From Bifidobacterium breve (GTDB lineage Bacteria; Actinomycetota; Actinomycetes; Nanopelagicales; Nanopelagicaceae), in contig CAMAPN010000001.1 in assembly GCA_945860275.1 (NCBI GenBank), forward strand, positions 62,001 through 126,000: a DNA stretch of 64,000 nucleotides, written 5' to 3'. The notes below the pieces were generated by a model. That model saw only the letters and a program-made list of their open reading frames with translations, was not told the origin of the DNA and searched no databases. The first letter of the stretch is position 1, and each line of letters starts with the position of its first letter. The position numbers and the translations under genes are program-made. Shown in pieces: positions 1 to 10,331 of the stretch.

Positions 1-182
1 ATAAGACCCTTTCAGGTGAAGATGTAGCAGCAGTAATCGATGGCGTTGCCGGACCTATGGTTGATGGCAGGCCATACACCAAATCGAAGAATATAAAGAT
101 TCTTGAGAACTACCATGAATCGGCGATGCGCGCGCATAAAGATCATAATTCACCATCGATTCAACTTCCTGAACTTCAGTAG
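1..182 (+). CDS. 3' end of an unidentified gene (possibly FtsH/M41-like)
   Basis: An open frame enters from the left edge and gives 59 residues ending in PSIQLPELQ before a TAG stop. The segment TLSGEDVAAVIDGVAGP followed by VDGRPY resembles, from memory, the tail of some actinobacterial FtsH-like AAA+/M41 peptidases, but too little is present to name it. It runs in the same direction as rarA and ends 26 nt before it, so the two may be cotranscribed. The reading frame is well supported; the product is not. Confidence 0.5.
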   Translation, partial: KTLSGEDVAAVIDGVAGPMVDGRPYTKSKNIKILENYHESAMRAHKDHNSPSIQLPELQ

Positions 183-208
183 TCCTGGGACCGGAGCAGG
201 AGGTATTG

Positions 209-1498
209 GTGGATCTTTTCGATAATGTAGAGAACGTATCTGCACAAGCTCCATTGGCAGCCCGCATGCGCCCCCAATCAATCGATCAAGTGGTCGGTCA
301 AGAACATTTATTGCAACCTGGATCACCTCTCTCGCGATTACTCGCACGTGAAAAAGGCGCCCCGCCTGCTCTGATCCTTTACGGACCCCCAGGTTCGGGT
401 AAAACAACACTGGCACTGTTGTTAGCTTCTGGTCGAAGATTCCGACAGCTTTCAGCGGTTTCAGCTGGAATAAAAGATGTTCGCGATGAGATTGAAGGCG
501 CACGATATCAATTAAGCCAACGAGGAACCGAGACAATACTTTTCATTGATGAGGTTCATCGCTTCAATAAGGCACAACAAGATGCGCTGTTACCTGCAGT
601 TGAGGATAAAATTGTGACGTTGATTGCCGCAACGACTGAGAATCCCTCCTTTTCAATTATTACACCGCTATTGTCGCGTTCATTAGTCGTACGCCTGAAT
701 CCATTGGCTAACAATCATGCACAAGAGCTCATTGAGCGAGCGCTTAATTCTGAATTTGGTCTCAACAAGAGCGCAAAAATAAGTGAGGATGCCAAACAAG
801 AGCTTGTCCGATTGGCGCACGGGGATGCTCGTCGCCTCTTGACGTACCTTGAAGCGGCTACAGGGGCGGCCGTAGGTGGTGTTATCACCCGTGAAAGCGT
901 GAGCGCTGCCGCAGATCGCGCGTTGGTTGATTTCAATGTGGATTTGCATTACGACATCATTAGCGCCTTCATTAAATCCGTTCGTGGATCTGATGTTGAT
1001 GCAGCAATCCACTATCTTTTGCGAGCAATTGAAGGTGGCGAGGATCTACGTTTCCTTGCTCGTCGGTTAATGATCTTGGCGAGTGAAGACATTGGCATGG
1101 CCGATTCGCAAGCACTTCTCGTTACAACAGCTGCGGCCCAAGCTATTGCGCTCGTAGGCGCTCCAGAGGCCTACTACACGTTGGTGCACGCAACGGTGTA
1201 CTGCGCAGTGGCTCCTAAATCAAATGCAGTTGCTCGAGCGCTGTCGGCCGCCCAGGCAGATCTTGCTCACGGGGAGATTGGTGAGGTGCCCGAGAACCTT
1301 CGCGACGGCAATTCGCCGTTCGGTCAGAGTGGGATTTACCGGTACCCTCATGACTATCCTGAGGGGGTTGTAGGGGCGCAGTACCTGCCAAGGCAGCTGG
1401 TTGGCCGGCGATACTACGAACCAACAACACATGGGGCGGAAGCGCGCATCAATCAGGCGCTAACCCGGATTCGTGAGATTTTGGAGGAGAGAGCATGA
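209..1498 (+). CDS. rarA: Replication-associated recombination protein A (RarA/MgsA)
   Basis: AAA+ ATPase of the RarA/MgsA/WRNIP1 family, related to clamp-loader subunits and acting at stalled forks with SSB. Walker A GPPGSGKTT lies near residues 59-67, Walker B LFIDEVHRF near 111-119 and sensor-1 ATTENPSF after it; the C-terminal MgsA part contains the usual EDIGMAD motif. About 429 residues is normal for the family. The ORF track starts at TTG 206, but GCAGGAGGT sits 5 nt before GTG 209, so GTG is the better start. The stop overlaps the next gene as ATGA. Confidence 0.93.
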   Translation: MDLFDNVENVSAQAPLAARMRPQSIDQVVGQEHLLQPGSPLSRLLAREKGAPPALILYGPPGSGKTTLALLLASGRRFRQLSAVSAGIKDVRDEIEGARYQLSQRGTETILFIDEVHRFNKAQQDALLPAVEDKIVTLIAATTENPSFSIITPLLSRSLVVRLNPLANNHAQELIERALNSEFGLNKSAKISEDAKQELVRLAHGDARRLLTYLEAATGAAVGGVITRESVSAAADRALVDFNVDLHYDIISAFIKSVRGSDVDAAIHYLLRAIEGGEDLRFLARRLMILASEDIGMADSQALLVTTAAAQAIALVGAPEAYYTLVHATVYCAVAPKSNAVARALSAAQADLAHGEIGEVPENLRDGNSPFGQSGIYRYPHDYPEGVVGAQYLPRQLVGRRYYEPTTHGAEARINQALTRIREILEERA

Positions 1499-1839
1499 GC
1501 GGTGGTGGCATCGCAGCCATTATTGCGGCAAGCGCCTTTGCCATAATTGCAATCGCGGTAGCGTATGCAGTCGTTCGATTTAGCAAAGTGCTCGATGAAG
1601 CCAGCGCGGCGATAAAGAATGTAACAACCGAAACAGTGCCACTTCTCGAAGAGGTAACAACCACTGTCGAGCTGACTAATCGCCAATTAGAGCGAGTCGA
1701 CAATCTCACCAGAAATGTTGAGTCGATGGCTAATAAACTCTCCTCATCTGCAGACTCAATCCTCTCAAAAGGATCTGCCGCAAAATTGGCAGGGGTAGCG
1801 TGGGGGATTGCAAAAGCAGCACGGAAAAAGAAGAACTGA
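1495..1839 (+). CDS. DUF948-family membrane-anchored small protein
   Basis: A 114-residue protein with one N-terminal transmembrane helix (GIAAIIAASAFAIIAIAVAYAVV), then a soluble helical part rich in Glu/Thr/Asn that looks like a coiled coil, and a basic tail ending RKKKN. This matches the DUF948 family found between rarA and alaS in actinobacteria; its function is unknown. The ATG overlaps the rarA stop by 4 nt and has GGAGGA upstream, so it is translationally coupled to rarA. Confidence 0.8.
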   Translation: MSGGGIAAIIAASAFAIIAIAVAYAVVRFSKVLDEASAAIKNVTTETVPLLEEVTTTVELTNRQLERVDNLTRNVESMANKLSSSADSILSKGSAAKLAGVAWGIAKAARKKKN

Positions 1840-1881
1840 CCGATGCAAAGCAACTACGAACTAGGTCGCGACTAGATAATA

Positions 1882-4572
1882 ATGAATTCAGCTGAGATCA
1901 GAAGACGGTGGCTCACTTTCTTCGAAAGCGATAACAGGGTTGGCCTGCCACACACAGTGGTCCCTTCCGCTTCGCTTATTGCCGACGATCCAAACTTGCT
2001 TTTGGTGAACGCTGGAATGGTGCCCTTCAAACCGTTCTTCCTAGGCGAGCTTGCCCCGCCTTACCAAAGGGCAACGTCGGTTCAGAAGTGCGTTCGAACG
2101 CTCGACATCGATGAAGTTGGTAAAACTACACGACATGCCTCGTTCTTTCAGATGTGTGGAAATTTCTCCTTTGGTGACTACTTCAAAGAGGGAGCAATTG
2201 CGCTTGCTTGGGAGTTGCTGACAAAGCCGATTGCCGATGGAGGCTATGGGTTCCCTGAGTCGAAACTTTGGGTAACGGTTTATCACGATGATGATGAGGC
2301 TGCAACAATCTGGGAGAAGAAGATTGGCGTTTCACCAGAACGTATTCAAAGACGTGGGATGGCCGATAACTTTTGGTCAATGGGCGTGCCCGGTCCGTGC
2401 GGACCTTGCTCTGAGATCTATTTCGATAGAGGAGCCCAGTACGGTCGTGCCGGTGGTCCAGTTGCCGACGAAGATCGGTATTTGGAGATTTGGAATCTAG
2501 TGTTCATGCAGTTTGAGCGAGGATCTGGCAGTGGCAAAGATGATTTTCCGATTCTAGGAGATCTGCCAAAGAAAAGTATTGATACCGGCCTCGGACTGGA
2601 GCGAACTGCGGCGTTGTTACAGGGCGTCGATAATATTTATGAGATTGACACAACAAAGAAAATTTTGGATGTTGCATCTGCCTTGACGGCCAAGCGCTAC
2701 GGCGCTGCTTCGAGTAATCCCAAAATCGATGTGTCGCTCCGTGTTATTGCTGACCATGCACGTACCGCTGCGATGTTGATTTGTGATGGCGTCACTCCTG
2801 GTAACGAAGGGCGTGGCTATGTTTTGCGTCGCATGATGCGCCGAACGATCCGGAATATGCGAATTCTGGGTGCGCAAGACCCGACGATTGTTGAGCTCAT
2901 GGATAGCGCAATTGGGGCCATGGGAGAGCAATACCCTGAGTTGATTGCTGATCGAAATCGAATTACGCAAGTAGCTGCAAACGAGGAAGAATCGTTCCTG
3001 CAGACCCTTCGTGCGGGAACCACATTGTTTGAGAGCGCCGCTTCGCAGTTGCAGAAGCAAAAGCGCAGCACCATCTCGGGTGATGATGCCTTCAAACTTC
3101 ACGATACCTATGGTTTCCCAATCGACTTAACTCTTGAGATGGCAGAAGAAATCGGTTTAAAGGTTGACCAAGAAGCTTTCAAAAATTTGATGAGCGAGCA
3201 GAAGACTCGGGCGAAAGCCGACGCTAAGGCAAAGAAAACTGGACATACAGATCTCACCGTTTATCGAAGCGCAATCGACGTCGCGGGCCCTACGAAATTT
3301 CTTGGCTACGAATTTTTTAACGCTGAAGCAAAGTTGGCTTTCCTATTAAGTAAAGGAGTGCCAGTCCAAAGCGCACGAATGGGCGATGAGGTGGAAGTCA
3401 TTCTGGATCGGACTCCATTTTATGCTGAAGGTGGCGGTCAAGTTGCAGACTGGGGCACGTTGGTCAGCGGCAATGGCGCTCAGGTAGAAATTGACGATGT
3501 GCAAGCACCACTTCCTGGATTATTCGTTCACCGCGGCAAGGTTCTCAGCGGTGAGATCTCAGTGGGCGAGCAATTGTTTGCAGAGATTGACAATGATCGT
3601 CGCCACGCGCTTTCGCGTTCACATACGGCTACACATATGGTTCATAAATCGTTCCGAGAAGCCTTAGGGGAAACAGCAACCCAAGCGGGAACGGAAAATC
3701 AGCCTGGACGCTTTCGTTTTGATTTCGCCGCCGTAGGTGCAGTATCTGAGACCACGATGAGCGAAGTGGAAGATCGCGTGAATACCCAGTTGATTAAAGA
3801 TTTACCCGTCAGCGCTGAAGTGATGTCGCAAGCGCAAGCAAAGGAGAGCGGGGCGATTGCGCTCTTTGGCGAGAAGTATGGCGATGAGGTTCGTGTCATC
3901 TCGGTTGGTGATTGGGCTAAGGAATTATGCGGTGGCACTCACGTCTCTCGATCAAGTCAGCTTGGTGTCATTAAACTTCTTGGCGAATCCTCTATTGGGT
4001 CAGGCGTACGGCGTGTAGAAGCGTTAGTGGGCGTTGATGCGTATCGCTTCTTTGCGCGGGAACATCTGATTCTCAATTCAGTTAACGAAGCGCTCAAGGT
4101 GACAAAGGTCGACGAATTGCCGGAGCGAATCGACAATATCCTTGAGAAACTTAAAGGCGCTGAACGAGAAATTGCTCAATTCCGAAGCAAAGAGGCTCTG
4201 GCACAAGTTGATCAACTACTTGCTACCACCGTGAGCATCGGCAAGGTTAAGGCAGTTGTAGCAACAGTCATAGGTGATTTGGGCAATGAGGAACTCCGTG
4301 CATTGGCTGGCGCAATGGCCGAACGACTGCGCGGTGAAACAGCAGCTATTGCTCTATTCAGTGCTGGCAAGAAACCAATCGTTGTAGCGCAAACCACCGA
4401 GAGCGCTCGAGCCCTAGGCGTAAAAGCAGGCGAAATGGTCAAGCGCGCATCGAAGGCCCTCGGCGGTGGCGGTGGCGGAAAAGATGATTTTGCTCAAGGG
4501 GGCGGCGCAGATTCAGCTGCAATACCTGTTGCGGTAAAGGAATTAGAAGCATACCTAGCAACTATTGGTTAG
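1882..4572 (+). CDS. alaS: Alanyl-tRNA synthetase
   Basis: Class II aminoacyl-tRNA synthetase that charges tRNA-Ala; 896 residues, the usual length. The N-terminal catalytic core begins with the family signature [13 protein letters not shown] and includes [12 protein letters not shown]. The editing domain has the zinc-binding HTATHMVH near residue 580 and CGGTH near 682; a glycine-rich C-Ala domain ends the protein ([15 protein letters not shown]). The 42-nt spacer after DUF948 is far too short for a T-box. No clear Shine-Dalgarno is seen, and the start is set by the family N-terminus. ruvX follows almost directly, as in other actinobacteria. Confidence 0.97.
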   Translation: MNSAEIRRRWLTFFESDNRVGLPHTVVPSASLIADDPNLLLVNAGMVPFKPFFLGELAPPYQRATSVQKCVRTLDIDEVGKTTRHASFFQMCGNFSFGDYFKEGAIALAWELLTKPIADGGYGFPESKLWVTVYHDDDEAATIWEKKIGVSPERIQRRGMADNFWSMGVPGPCGPCSEIYFDRGAQYGRAGGPVADEDRYLEIWNLVFMQFERGSGSGKDDFPILGDLPKKSIDTGLGLERTAALLQGVDNIYEIDTTKKILDVASALTAKRYGAASSNPKIDVSLRVIADHARTAAMLICDGVTPGNEGRGYVLRRMMRRTIRNMRILGAQDPTIVELMDSAIGAMGEQYPELIADRNRITQVAANEEESFLQTLRAGTTLFESAASQLQKQKRSTISGDDAFKLHDTYGFPIDLTLEMAEEIGLKVDQEAFKNLMSEQKTRAKADAKAKKTGHTDLTVYRSAIDVAGPTKFLGYEFFNAEAKLAFLLSKGVPVQSARMGDEVEVILDRTPFYAEGGGQVADWGTLVSGNGAQVEIDDVQAPLPGLFVHRGKVLSGEISVGEQLFAEIDNDRRHALSRSHTATHMVHKSFREALGETATQAGTENQPGRFRFDFAAVGAVSETTMSEVEDRVNTQLIKDLPVSAEVMSQAQAKESGAIALFGEKYGDEVRVISVGDWAKELCGGTHVSRSSQLGVIKLLGESSIGSGVRRVEALVGVDAYRFFAREHLILNSVNEALKVTKVDELPERIDNILEKLKGAEREIAQFRSKEALAQVDQLLATTVSIGKVKAVVATVIGDLGNEELRALAGAMAERLRGETAAIALFSAGKKPIVVAQTTESARALGVKAGEMVKRASKALGGGGGGKDDFAQGGGADSAAIPVAVKELEAYLATIG

Positions 4573-4582
4573 CCTTTTCCCG

Positions 4583-5032
4583 ATGGAGAATCTGCCGCAT
4601 GAAAATATCAACTCCACCCGGGTCATGGGAGTTGACCTAGGACAAGCTCGCATTGGCGTTGCGCTCTCTGATTTGAGCGGAATTCTTGCTTCACCTTTCA
4701 CCACCATCTCCCATAAGGATGGTTCCGAGGCAGCGATAACTGCAATTGTCCAAATTGTTGAAACAGAGCAGGTGGCAGAGATAGTTGTTGGTATCCCAAA
4801 TAGTTTGTCGAAGGCAAATTCGCTAGCTGGGGATTCGGCCAAAACCTTTCTATCCCTGCTGGCAGAACGGACGTCGGCCAAAGTCCTTGGATTCGATGAG
4901 CGATTCACGACCGTACTTGCAACAAAGAAGCTACGTGATACCGGACATGATTCTCGCTCAATGAAATCTAAGATTGATGCGATGGCTGCTACGGAGATTC
5001 TGCAAAATTATTTGGATACTCGTGGCGCTTAA
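4583..5032 (+). CDS. ruvX: Holliday junction resolvase-like protein RuvX (YqgF)
   Basis: RNase H-fold protein of the YqgF/RuvX family, implicated in 16S rRNA 5'-end maturation and possibly junction resolution. It carries the first acidic motif MGVDLGQARIGVALSD, the central EIVVGIPNSLS segment and the C-terminal DERFTTVLA ... KSKIDAMAATEIL region. The ORF track begins at TTG 4565 inside alaS; ATG 4583 is chosen because it lies just after the alaS stop, and ATG 4625 is a shorter alternative. Its 3' end overlaps mltG. Confidence 0.92.
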   Translation: MENLPHENINSTRVMGVDLGQARIGVALSDLSGILASPFTTISHKDGSEAAITAIVQIVETEQVAEIVVGIPNSLSKANSLAGDSAKTFLSLLAERTSAKVLGFDERFTTVLATKKLRDTGHDSRSMKSKIDAMAATEILQNYLDTRGA

Positions 5033-6068
5033 CAGAGCGAATCGTCGGTTTTTAGCGATAGTGCTCACCTCTTTACTGTTCATGGGATCAGCTACAGTTA
5101 TTCGCGAAATAAGAAAACCCGAACCGATACCCAATTACGTGGTAGGCGAAAGGTCTTCCGAAACGACGGTAGTCATTCCTTCTGGTGCAACTGGCGACCA
5201 AATCGCACAGATACTCTTCGATGCTGGTGTGGTGAAAAGCGCTCGCGCCTTCTTCGCTGCAGCGACCGCAAATCCTCAATCCCAAGGGATTCAACCCGGT
5301 ACCTACATGATTAATACAAAGATTCCGGGTTCTGAGGCCGTTCTGCAATTGCTTGATCGTGATAGACGCTCACTTGTGCTTCTGATCAAAGAAGGTGAGC
5401 GAACCTATGAAATCGGAGAGAGTCTGACCCAACTCAAATTCAAACCGCGGGAGATTGAGGTTTTTCTCAATCAACGTGTTGATCTACCTGGATTTGGGGC
5501 ACAAAGAGCTGAAGGTTTTCTCTTCCCCGCGACCTACAATTTAACTCCCAATGAAACCCTTTCCCAAATCGGAAGAAAATTACTAAGTAAATTCGAGACC
5601 GTTGTGACAGAGCTAGATTTTCAAGCTAAAGCCCAGAACTTGGGATTGAGTCCATACCAAGCGTTGATAATTGCATCTATCACTCAATCAGAAGGATTTA
5701 ACGAGAATGATTTTCGTAAAATCGCACGCGTGATCTTCAATAGGCTAGAAATAGGAATGCCTTTGCAGATGGATAGCACCGTGCTCTATGCATTAAAGGA
5801 GCGACGAATTGCTGTGACCAACAAAGACATTGGCATTGCGTCTGCATACAACACCTACAACCGAAAGGGACTTCCGCCAACTCCGATAAGTAATCCAGGT
5901 AAGGCTGCGCTGGAGGCGACACTCAACCCAGCTTCGGGCTCGTGGTTATACTTTGTCACCGTTGAACCAGGTGTGACGAGATTTACCGCTTCATACAAAG
6001 AATTTCTCACCTTCAAAAGGGAATTCCAGAGGAATTTGAAAGCAGGGAAGTTCGGGGGAGATTCATGA
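5022..6068 (+). CDS. mltG: Endolytic murein transglycosylase MltG (YceG-like)
   Basis: Membrane-anchored lytic transglycosylase that cuts nascent glycan strands. A short cytoplasmic N-terminus and one transmembrane helix (FLAIVLTSLLFMGSATVI) precede an extracytoplasmic YceG domain. The catalytic region reads IASITQSEG followed by IARVIFNRL and LQMDSTVLYAL; the C-terminus has the family's PTPISNPGKAALEA motif. The track start (4974) would lie deep in ruvX; GTG 5022, giving MALNRANRRFLAIV, leaves an 11-nt overlap and is preferred, though not proved. The stop overlaps aroE by ATGA. Confidence 0.9.
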   Translation: MALNRANRRFLAIVLTSLLFMGSATVIREIRKPEPIPNYVVGERSSETTVVIPSGATGDQIAQILFDAGVVKSARAFFAAATANPQSQGIQPGTYMINTKIPGSEAVLQLLDRDRRSLVLLIKEGERTYEIGESLTQLKFKPREIEVFLNQRVDLPGFGAQRAEGFLFPATYNLTPNETLSQIGRKLLSKFETVVTELDFQAKAQNLGLSPYQALIIASITQSEGFNENDFRKIARVIFNRLEIGMPLQMDSTVLYALKERRIAVTNKDIGIASAYNTYNRKGLPPTPISNPGKAALEATLNPASGSWLYFVTVEPGVTRFTASYKEFLTFKREFQRNLKAGKFGGDS

Positions 6069-6889
6069 TCAAGGCGAGCGTCCTAGGGTCACCGATACAA
6101 CACTCCCTCTCTCCAGTGATTCACGCGCGCGCATATGAAGTTTTGGGCTGGAATTGGAGTTACGAAAAGCACGAAGTCAGCTCCGGTCAATTGGCTGATT
6201 TTCTCAAGAAGAATATGGGCGTTTTTCGAGGTCTATCGCTAACAATGCCATTGAAAGAAGAGGCGCTTACGCTCTGCGATTCACTCACCGACCTTAGTAA
6301 GCGAGTCAATGGAGTGAACACTTTAGTCTTTGATGATTTGGGTACCCATGGCTACAACACCGATGTACAAGGTTTTATCGATGCCATGAGATTCCATGAA
6401 GTGGTTATTCCTCCATCTGTTACCGTTTTAGGGGGCGGAGCGACTGCCCGCGCCGCAATTGCAGCCCTTGATGGCGCAGCGCAATATATAAATGTCTATT
6501 CGCGCTCAGCTCATCGAGCCAAGGCGCTGGTTAATTCAGCAAACAGCTCTATCGTGACTGTTCATCCTTGGGATGAGGTTGATAGTGAAAGTGGTGCTTT
6601 CCAGGCGACGTTGGTTATCTCGACGACCCCGAAGGGCGTTACCGATTCCTTACGTATCAAGAAGGCCGCAGGTACTTTTTTCGAATCACTGTATGACCCG
6701 TGGCCCACAACTTTTTTAGCAGCATGGCGCACTGCTGGTGGTTTTGGTATCGATGGGCTAGACCTACTGGTGTGGCAGGCGATTGGACAACTCGAGTTGA
6801 TGGGCTTTGATCCTGACTCGGTGCGCAATAGCCGAAGTGAGTTGTATCAAGATATGCGTGCCAGCGCGCTTAAGGCCCTGCAGTTGTAA
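6065..6889 (+). CDS. aroE: Shikimate dehydrogenase
   Basis: NADP-dependent reduction of 3-dehydroshikimate to shikimate, the fourth step of the shikimate pathway. The substrate site is SPIQHSLSPVIH near the N-terminus, the catalytic lysine lies in SLTMPLKEEA, and the nucleotide-binding turn is LGGGATARAAIAAL. The C-terminal helix holds GLDLLVWQAIGQLELM. At 274 residues it is of typical length. It is coupled to mltG by ATGA and is followed by aroC, aroK, aroB and aroQ, so the late pathway is clustered. Confidence 0.95.
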   Translation: MIKASVLGSPIQHSLSPVIHARAYEVLGWNWSYEKHEVSSGQLADFLKKNMGVFRGLSLTMPLKEEALTLCDSLTDLSKRVNGVNTLVFDDLGTHGYNTDVQGFIDAMRFHEVVIPPSVTVLGGGATARAAIAALDGAAQYINVYSRSAHRAKALVNSANSSIVTVHPWDEVDSESGAFQATLVISTTPKGVTDSLRIKKAAGTFFESLYDPWPTTFLAAWRTAGGFGIDGLDLLVWQAIGQLELMGFDPDSVRNSRSELYQDMRASALKALQL

Positions 6890-6934
6890 TTGGTTGTGTT
6901 GTTGATAATCTCATAATGGAGATAGCCCTTTAAT

Positions 6935-6946
6935 TACCCTCTGACC
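6935..6946 (+). promoter_or_regulatory. Leaderless-type promoter of the prepilin peptidase gene
   Basis: TACCCT, then six bases, then ATG 6947. No Shine-Dalgarno is present. The geometry fits a -10 box whose transcript starts at the start codon. Confidence 0.5.
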
Positions 6947-7510
6947 ATGCTCGCAGATCCATTGGGTTCATTTCTTATCGAAAGCGCAGCCATCTTGCTA
7001 TTTCTTGGATTTGTATCGAAGAAACTAGATATTGATATCTCAAGATTCTCAGCAGTAACGTACGCAATAGTTCTCAGTCTCTACACAGATGATCATGGAT
7101 TACTCATTATCGCGACAGGGTTGTTTGTGATCTCCGAAATCGATCGAATTGAATTTCGGATTCCAGATGTATTCACCAAGAGTGCGCTCTTTGTTTTCAC
7201 TGTCATGGCCAACGGTGATTGGGATTTGCTTGCCATTGCTTGGCTGTGGATGGCGGTGATGTACGTGCTTACCTTTTTTCTGCCGCAAGCAATTGGTCGA
7301 GGAGATGTAAAACTCATAGGTTCTTTGATCCTGGCTACTCCATGGATGGTTAACATGGCGCCAGCCAAATTTCTGCTTTCTCTCTTGCTACTGTCGAGCT
7401 CCTTGGCGCTTCCTGGCGCCATGCGGAATCGAAGGAAGCGGGGGCAAATTGCCTTTGCCCCCGCCATTTCAGGCGCAGCTTTACTCCTTTTTGGAATAGG
7501 CGTCATCTAG
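6947..7510 (+). CDS. Prepilin-type peptidase (A24 family), peptidase domain only
   Basis: Polytopic membrane aspartyl protease of 187 residues. The two catalytic aspartates are visible in EIDRIEFRIPDVFTK (first, equivalent to the D...IPD motif of type IV prepilin peptidases) and GRGDVKLIGSL (the GxGD motif). There is no N-terminal methyltransferase domain, so it resembles the short TadV/CpaA-type enzymes. An A24 peptidase sits at this position between aroE and aroC in Streptomyces too. No pilin or secretion genes occur in the window, so its substrate must be encoded elsewhere. Confidence 0.8.
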   Translation: MLADPLGSFLIESAAILLFLGFVSKKLDIDISRFSAVTYAIVLSLYTDDHGLLIIATGLFVISEIDRIEFRIPDVFTKSALFVFTVMANGDWDLLAIAWLWMAVMYVLTFFLPQAIGRGDVKLIGSLILATPWMVNMAPAKFLLSLLLLSSSLALPGAMRNRRKRGQIAFAPAISGAALLLFGIGVI

Positions 7511-7536
7511 AGGTAGTTATCTGAGAGAATTACCCA

Positions 7537-8718
7537 ATGCTTAGATGGTTAACAGCGGGCGAATCGCACGGTCCAGCTCTTTCCGCGATCGTGGAGGGCG
7601 TTCCTGCTCATGTGAAAGTCACCTCAAAAGACCTGGATTTTCATCTGGCTCGGCGCCGCTTGGGCGTTGGACGAGGTGCACGACAGAATTTCGAAGCCGA
7701 CCAGATATCAATTCTTGGAGGAATTCGACATGGAGTAACGCAAGGTGGACCGATCTCAATTCAGGTTGGAAACACTGAATGGCCTAAATGGGAGAAGGTC
7801 ATGTCTGCTGATCCCGTTGATGCAGCAGAACTTGCTGGACTCGGCCGGAATGCTCCCTTGACTCGACCACGTCCCGGACATGCAGATTTAGTTGGAATGC
7901 AAAAATATGATTTCGATGATGCACGTGCGATTTTGGAGCGCGCATCAGCTCGCGAAACCGCCGCGCGGGTAGCTCTTGGCGCAGTTGCGCGACTCTTCTT
8001 GGAACAAGCAGCCGGAATTGAAATTTTTAGCCATGTTGTTTCCATCGGAACGGCGCGAATTGAAGAAAACTACCCGCTACCGCTACCGAAAGATATGACT
8101 GCTATTGATAACGATCCTGTTCGTGCATTCGATAAGAAAGCTAGCGACGCAATGGTTGCTGAAATTGAAAGCGCACACACCTCTGGTGACACCTTAGGCG
8201 GTGTTATCGAGATTCTGGCATATAACCTCCCACCAGGCCTGGGATCGCATGTTCATTGGGATAGACGATTAGATAGCCGTATCGCGGGTGCAATGATGAG
8301 CATCCAAGCAATTAAAGGCGTAGAGCTCGGTGATGGCTTTACCACTGCCACTCGAAGAGGTTCGCACGCTCACGATGAGATCGATTTAACGCCCGAGGGA
8401 ATCCGACGGAGGACCGGTCGTGCCGGTGGCACAGAGGGTGGAATGAGCACTGGAGATCCACTTCGCGTCCGAATCGCCATGAAACCTATTTCTACTGTTC
8501 CTAAGGCTCTCGACACTATCGATGTCGCTACAAAAGAAGCAGCTAAGGCCATCAATCAACGTTCAGATGTTTGTGCGGTGCCCGCCGCCGGAGTGGTCGG
8601 CGAAGCAATGCTTGCACTCGTACTTGCTGACGCTCTTCTAGAGAAATTTGGCGGGGATAGTCTTCCGGAAATTCAACGTAACATTCGAGGGTACCTCGAT
8701 AACTTAGAAATCAAATAA
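7537..8718 (+). CDS. aroC: Chorismate synthase
   Basis: FMN-dependent conversion of EPSP to chorismate. All signature regions are present: the start [15 protein letters not shown], the segment [14 protein letters not shown], the [13 protein letters not shown] segment and [18 protein letters not shown], then [17 protein letters not shown] and the C-terminal [17 protein letters not shown]. 393 residues is normal. A weaker -10-like GAGAAT lies 6 nt before the ATG, so the gene may have its own near-consensus leaderless start. Confidence 0.97.
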   Translation: MLRWLTAGESHGPALSAIVEGVPAHVKVTSKDLDFHLARRRLGVGRGARQNFEADQISILGGIRHGVTQGGPISIQVGNTEWPKWEKVMSADPVDAAELAGLGRNAPLTRPRPGHADLVGMQKYDFDDARAILERASARETAARVALGAVARLFLEQAAGIEIFSHVVSIGTARIEENYPLPLPKDMTAIDNDPVRAFDKKASDAMVAEIESAHTSGDTLGGVIEILAYNLPPGLGSHVHWDRRLDSRIAGAMMSIQAIKGVELGDGFTTATRRGSHAHDEIDLTPEGIRRRTGRAGGTEGGMSTGDPLRVRIAMKPISTVPKALDTIDVATKEAAKAINQRSDVCAVPAAGVVGEAMLALVLADALLEKFGGDSLPEIQRNIRGYLDNLEIK

Positions 8719-8727
8719 TTTCGCGCG

Positions 8728-9240
8728 ATGAATCAACCCGTAATTATCACTGGACCTCCTGGCGCTGGAAAGAGCAGTACAGCGCGCGCGCTCGCAGAGA
8801 TAATCAATGGTGAAGTTATCGACACGGACTTATTAATTGAAGAGGCCTGTGGAAAAAAGATTTCAGAGATTTTCACTGATGATGGGGAGTCGTATTTTCG
8901 AGAGCAAGAGGAAGAGGCAGTCACTCGCGCTCTGACAAGCGAGAGTCACCGTCGAAAAATTATCTCGCTAGGCGGTGGCGCCATCCTCTCGAAGCGAACT
9001 CAAGAACGCCTACGCGAAAGCGGCGGATCGATTATTTTTCTTAATGTAAGCATTGCTCATGCTGCACCTCGTATTGGGTTCAATCGTGATCGGCCCTTAT
9101 TAGTTGATAACCCTCGCGCAAAATGGGTGGCGTTGATGAAGGAGAGGTTGCCGATTTATCAGTCGATGGCAAATTTCATCATTGACACCGACGGCAAGAG
9201 CGCCCGTGAAGTTGCCACTGAAATTTCAAAGGCGGTGTGA
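8728..9240 (+). CDS. aroK: Shikimate kinase
   Basis: Phosphorylates shikimate at O3 with ATP. P-loop GPPGAGKSSTARALAE at residues 9-24, shikimate-binding DTDLLIEEACGKKISEIF with FREQEEEAV after it, and a second glycine motif ISLGGGAIL. The nucleotide-lid arginine lies in NRDRPLL. 170 residues is standard. It lies 9 nt after aroC and its stop overlaps the aroB GTG (GTGA), consistent with one transcript. Confidence 0.95.
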   Translation: MNQPVIITGPPGAGKSSTARALAEIINGEVIDTDLLIEEACGKKISEIFTDDGESYFREQEEEAVTRALTSESHRRKIISLGGGAILSKRTQERLRESGGSIIFLNVSIAHAAPRIGFNRDRPLLVDNPRAKWVALMKERLPIYQSMANFIIDTDGKSAREVATEISKAV

Positions 9241-10331
9241 GGTCTATGAATCGGAAGATTACCGTTCAGGCGGAACATGCTTATGATGTTCTTTTTGGTT
9301 CAGTTTCTCCTGAAGTACTTGAACCAGTTCTGATTGGCGTGAATAACATCGCTATTGTCGTGCCGACCGATCTGGCCCATCTTGCTAAGCCGCTCACCGA
9401 GTTACTTTCCGCGCTCGGGAATATCGACAAGGTAGTGGTAATTGAAGTTCCAGAAGGTGAAGCTCAGAAGAATTTCACGACCGTAAATTATTGCTGGGCA
9501 AAACTAGGTGCCGAGAATTTCCGCAGAAATGATCTCGTTATTGGATTAGGCGGCGGTGCGACGACGGATTTGGCCGGTTTCATTGCTGCTACATGGTTGC
9601 GTGGCATCAAATGGATAGCGATACCTACCTCTCTCGCCGGGATGGTCGATGCTGCTATTGGTGGAAAAACTGGGATAAATACTGAAGTGGGAAAGAATTT
9701 GGTTGGCTCTTTTTATTCTCCTCAATTGGTAATAGTGGATGTGCGATATTTACTAACGCTGCCGATTGAAGAATTGCGTGCGGGAATGGCCGAGGTAATC
9801 AAATGTGGTTTTATCGCAGACCACCGCATTCTAGAGATCATCGAAAGTGTGGAAGATTTCTATGACCCGCAGAGTGCGGCAATTATTGAATTGATAGAGC
9901 GAGCAGTTCAAGTGAAGGCAGATGTAGTCTCGCAAGATCTCAAGGAGAGCTTCTTACGCGAGATTCTTAATTATGGACATACCTTGGCGCACGCTGTTGA
10001 ACGGCAAGAAAAATACAGCTGGCGCCATGGAGATGCTGTGGCGGTAGGTATGGCATTTATCGTCAATCTTGCAATGGAGGCTGGATTGGCATCTGAAGCA
10101 CTTGTCAATCGCCATATCTCAATTTTGAGGCGAGCAGATCTGCCAACAAGTTATCCACGTGAAGCTTGGCCGCAGCTGCTCAATTACATGCAAAGTGATA
10201 AGAAATCTCGCGGTTCAGGTTTACGTTTCGTGGCGGTTTCAGACGAGAACTCGGATGTTTATAAAGTAGTCCGCTTGGAAGGGCTAGCTGATGATATTTT
10301 AGCCAGAGCATATGAGAGGATTTCATCATGA
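9237..10331 (+). CDS. aroB: 3-dehydroquinate synthase
   Basis: NAD- and metal-dependent cyclisation of DAHP to 3-dehydroquinate. Motifs include VPEGEAQKN, the glycine-rich GLGGGATTDLAGFIAATWLRG, PTSLAGMVDAAIGGKTGIN, KNLVGSFYSPQ and the metal-binding ILNYGHTLAHAVE with a later WRHGDAV. 364 residues is normal. GTG 9237 overlaps the aroK stop and has AAGG 4 nt upstream; ATG 9246 is an alternative. The 3' end overlaps aroQ by ATGA. Confidence 0.96.
   Translation: MRSMNRKITVQAEHAYDVLFGSVSPEVLEPVLIGVNNIAIVVPTDLAHLAKPLTELLSALGNIDKVVVIEVPEGEAQKNFTTVNYCWAKLGAENFRRNDLVIGLGGGATTDLAGFIAATWLRGIKWIAIPTSLAGMVDAAIGGKTGINTEVGKNLVGSFYSPQLVIVDVRYLLTLPIEELRAGMAEVIKCGFIADHRILEIIESVEDFYDPQSAAIIELIERAVQVKADVVSQDLKESFLREILNYGHTLAHAVERQEKYSWRHGDAVAVGMAFIVNLAMEAGLASEALVNRHISILRRADLPTSYPREAWPQLLNYMQSDKKSRGSGLRFVAVSDENSDVYKVVRLEGLADDILARAYERISS

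Noticed and set aside
1840-1881. T-box leader before alaS
   Set aside because: The 42-nt gap is far too short and has no T-box sequence.
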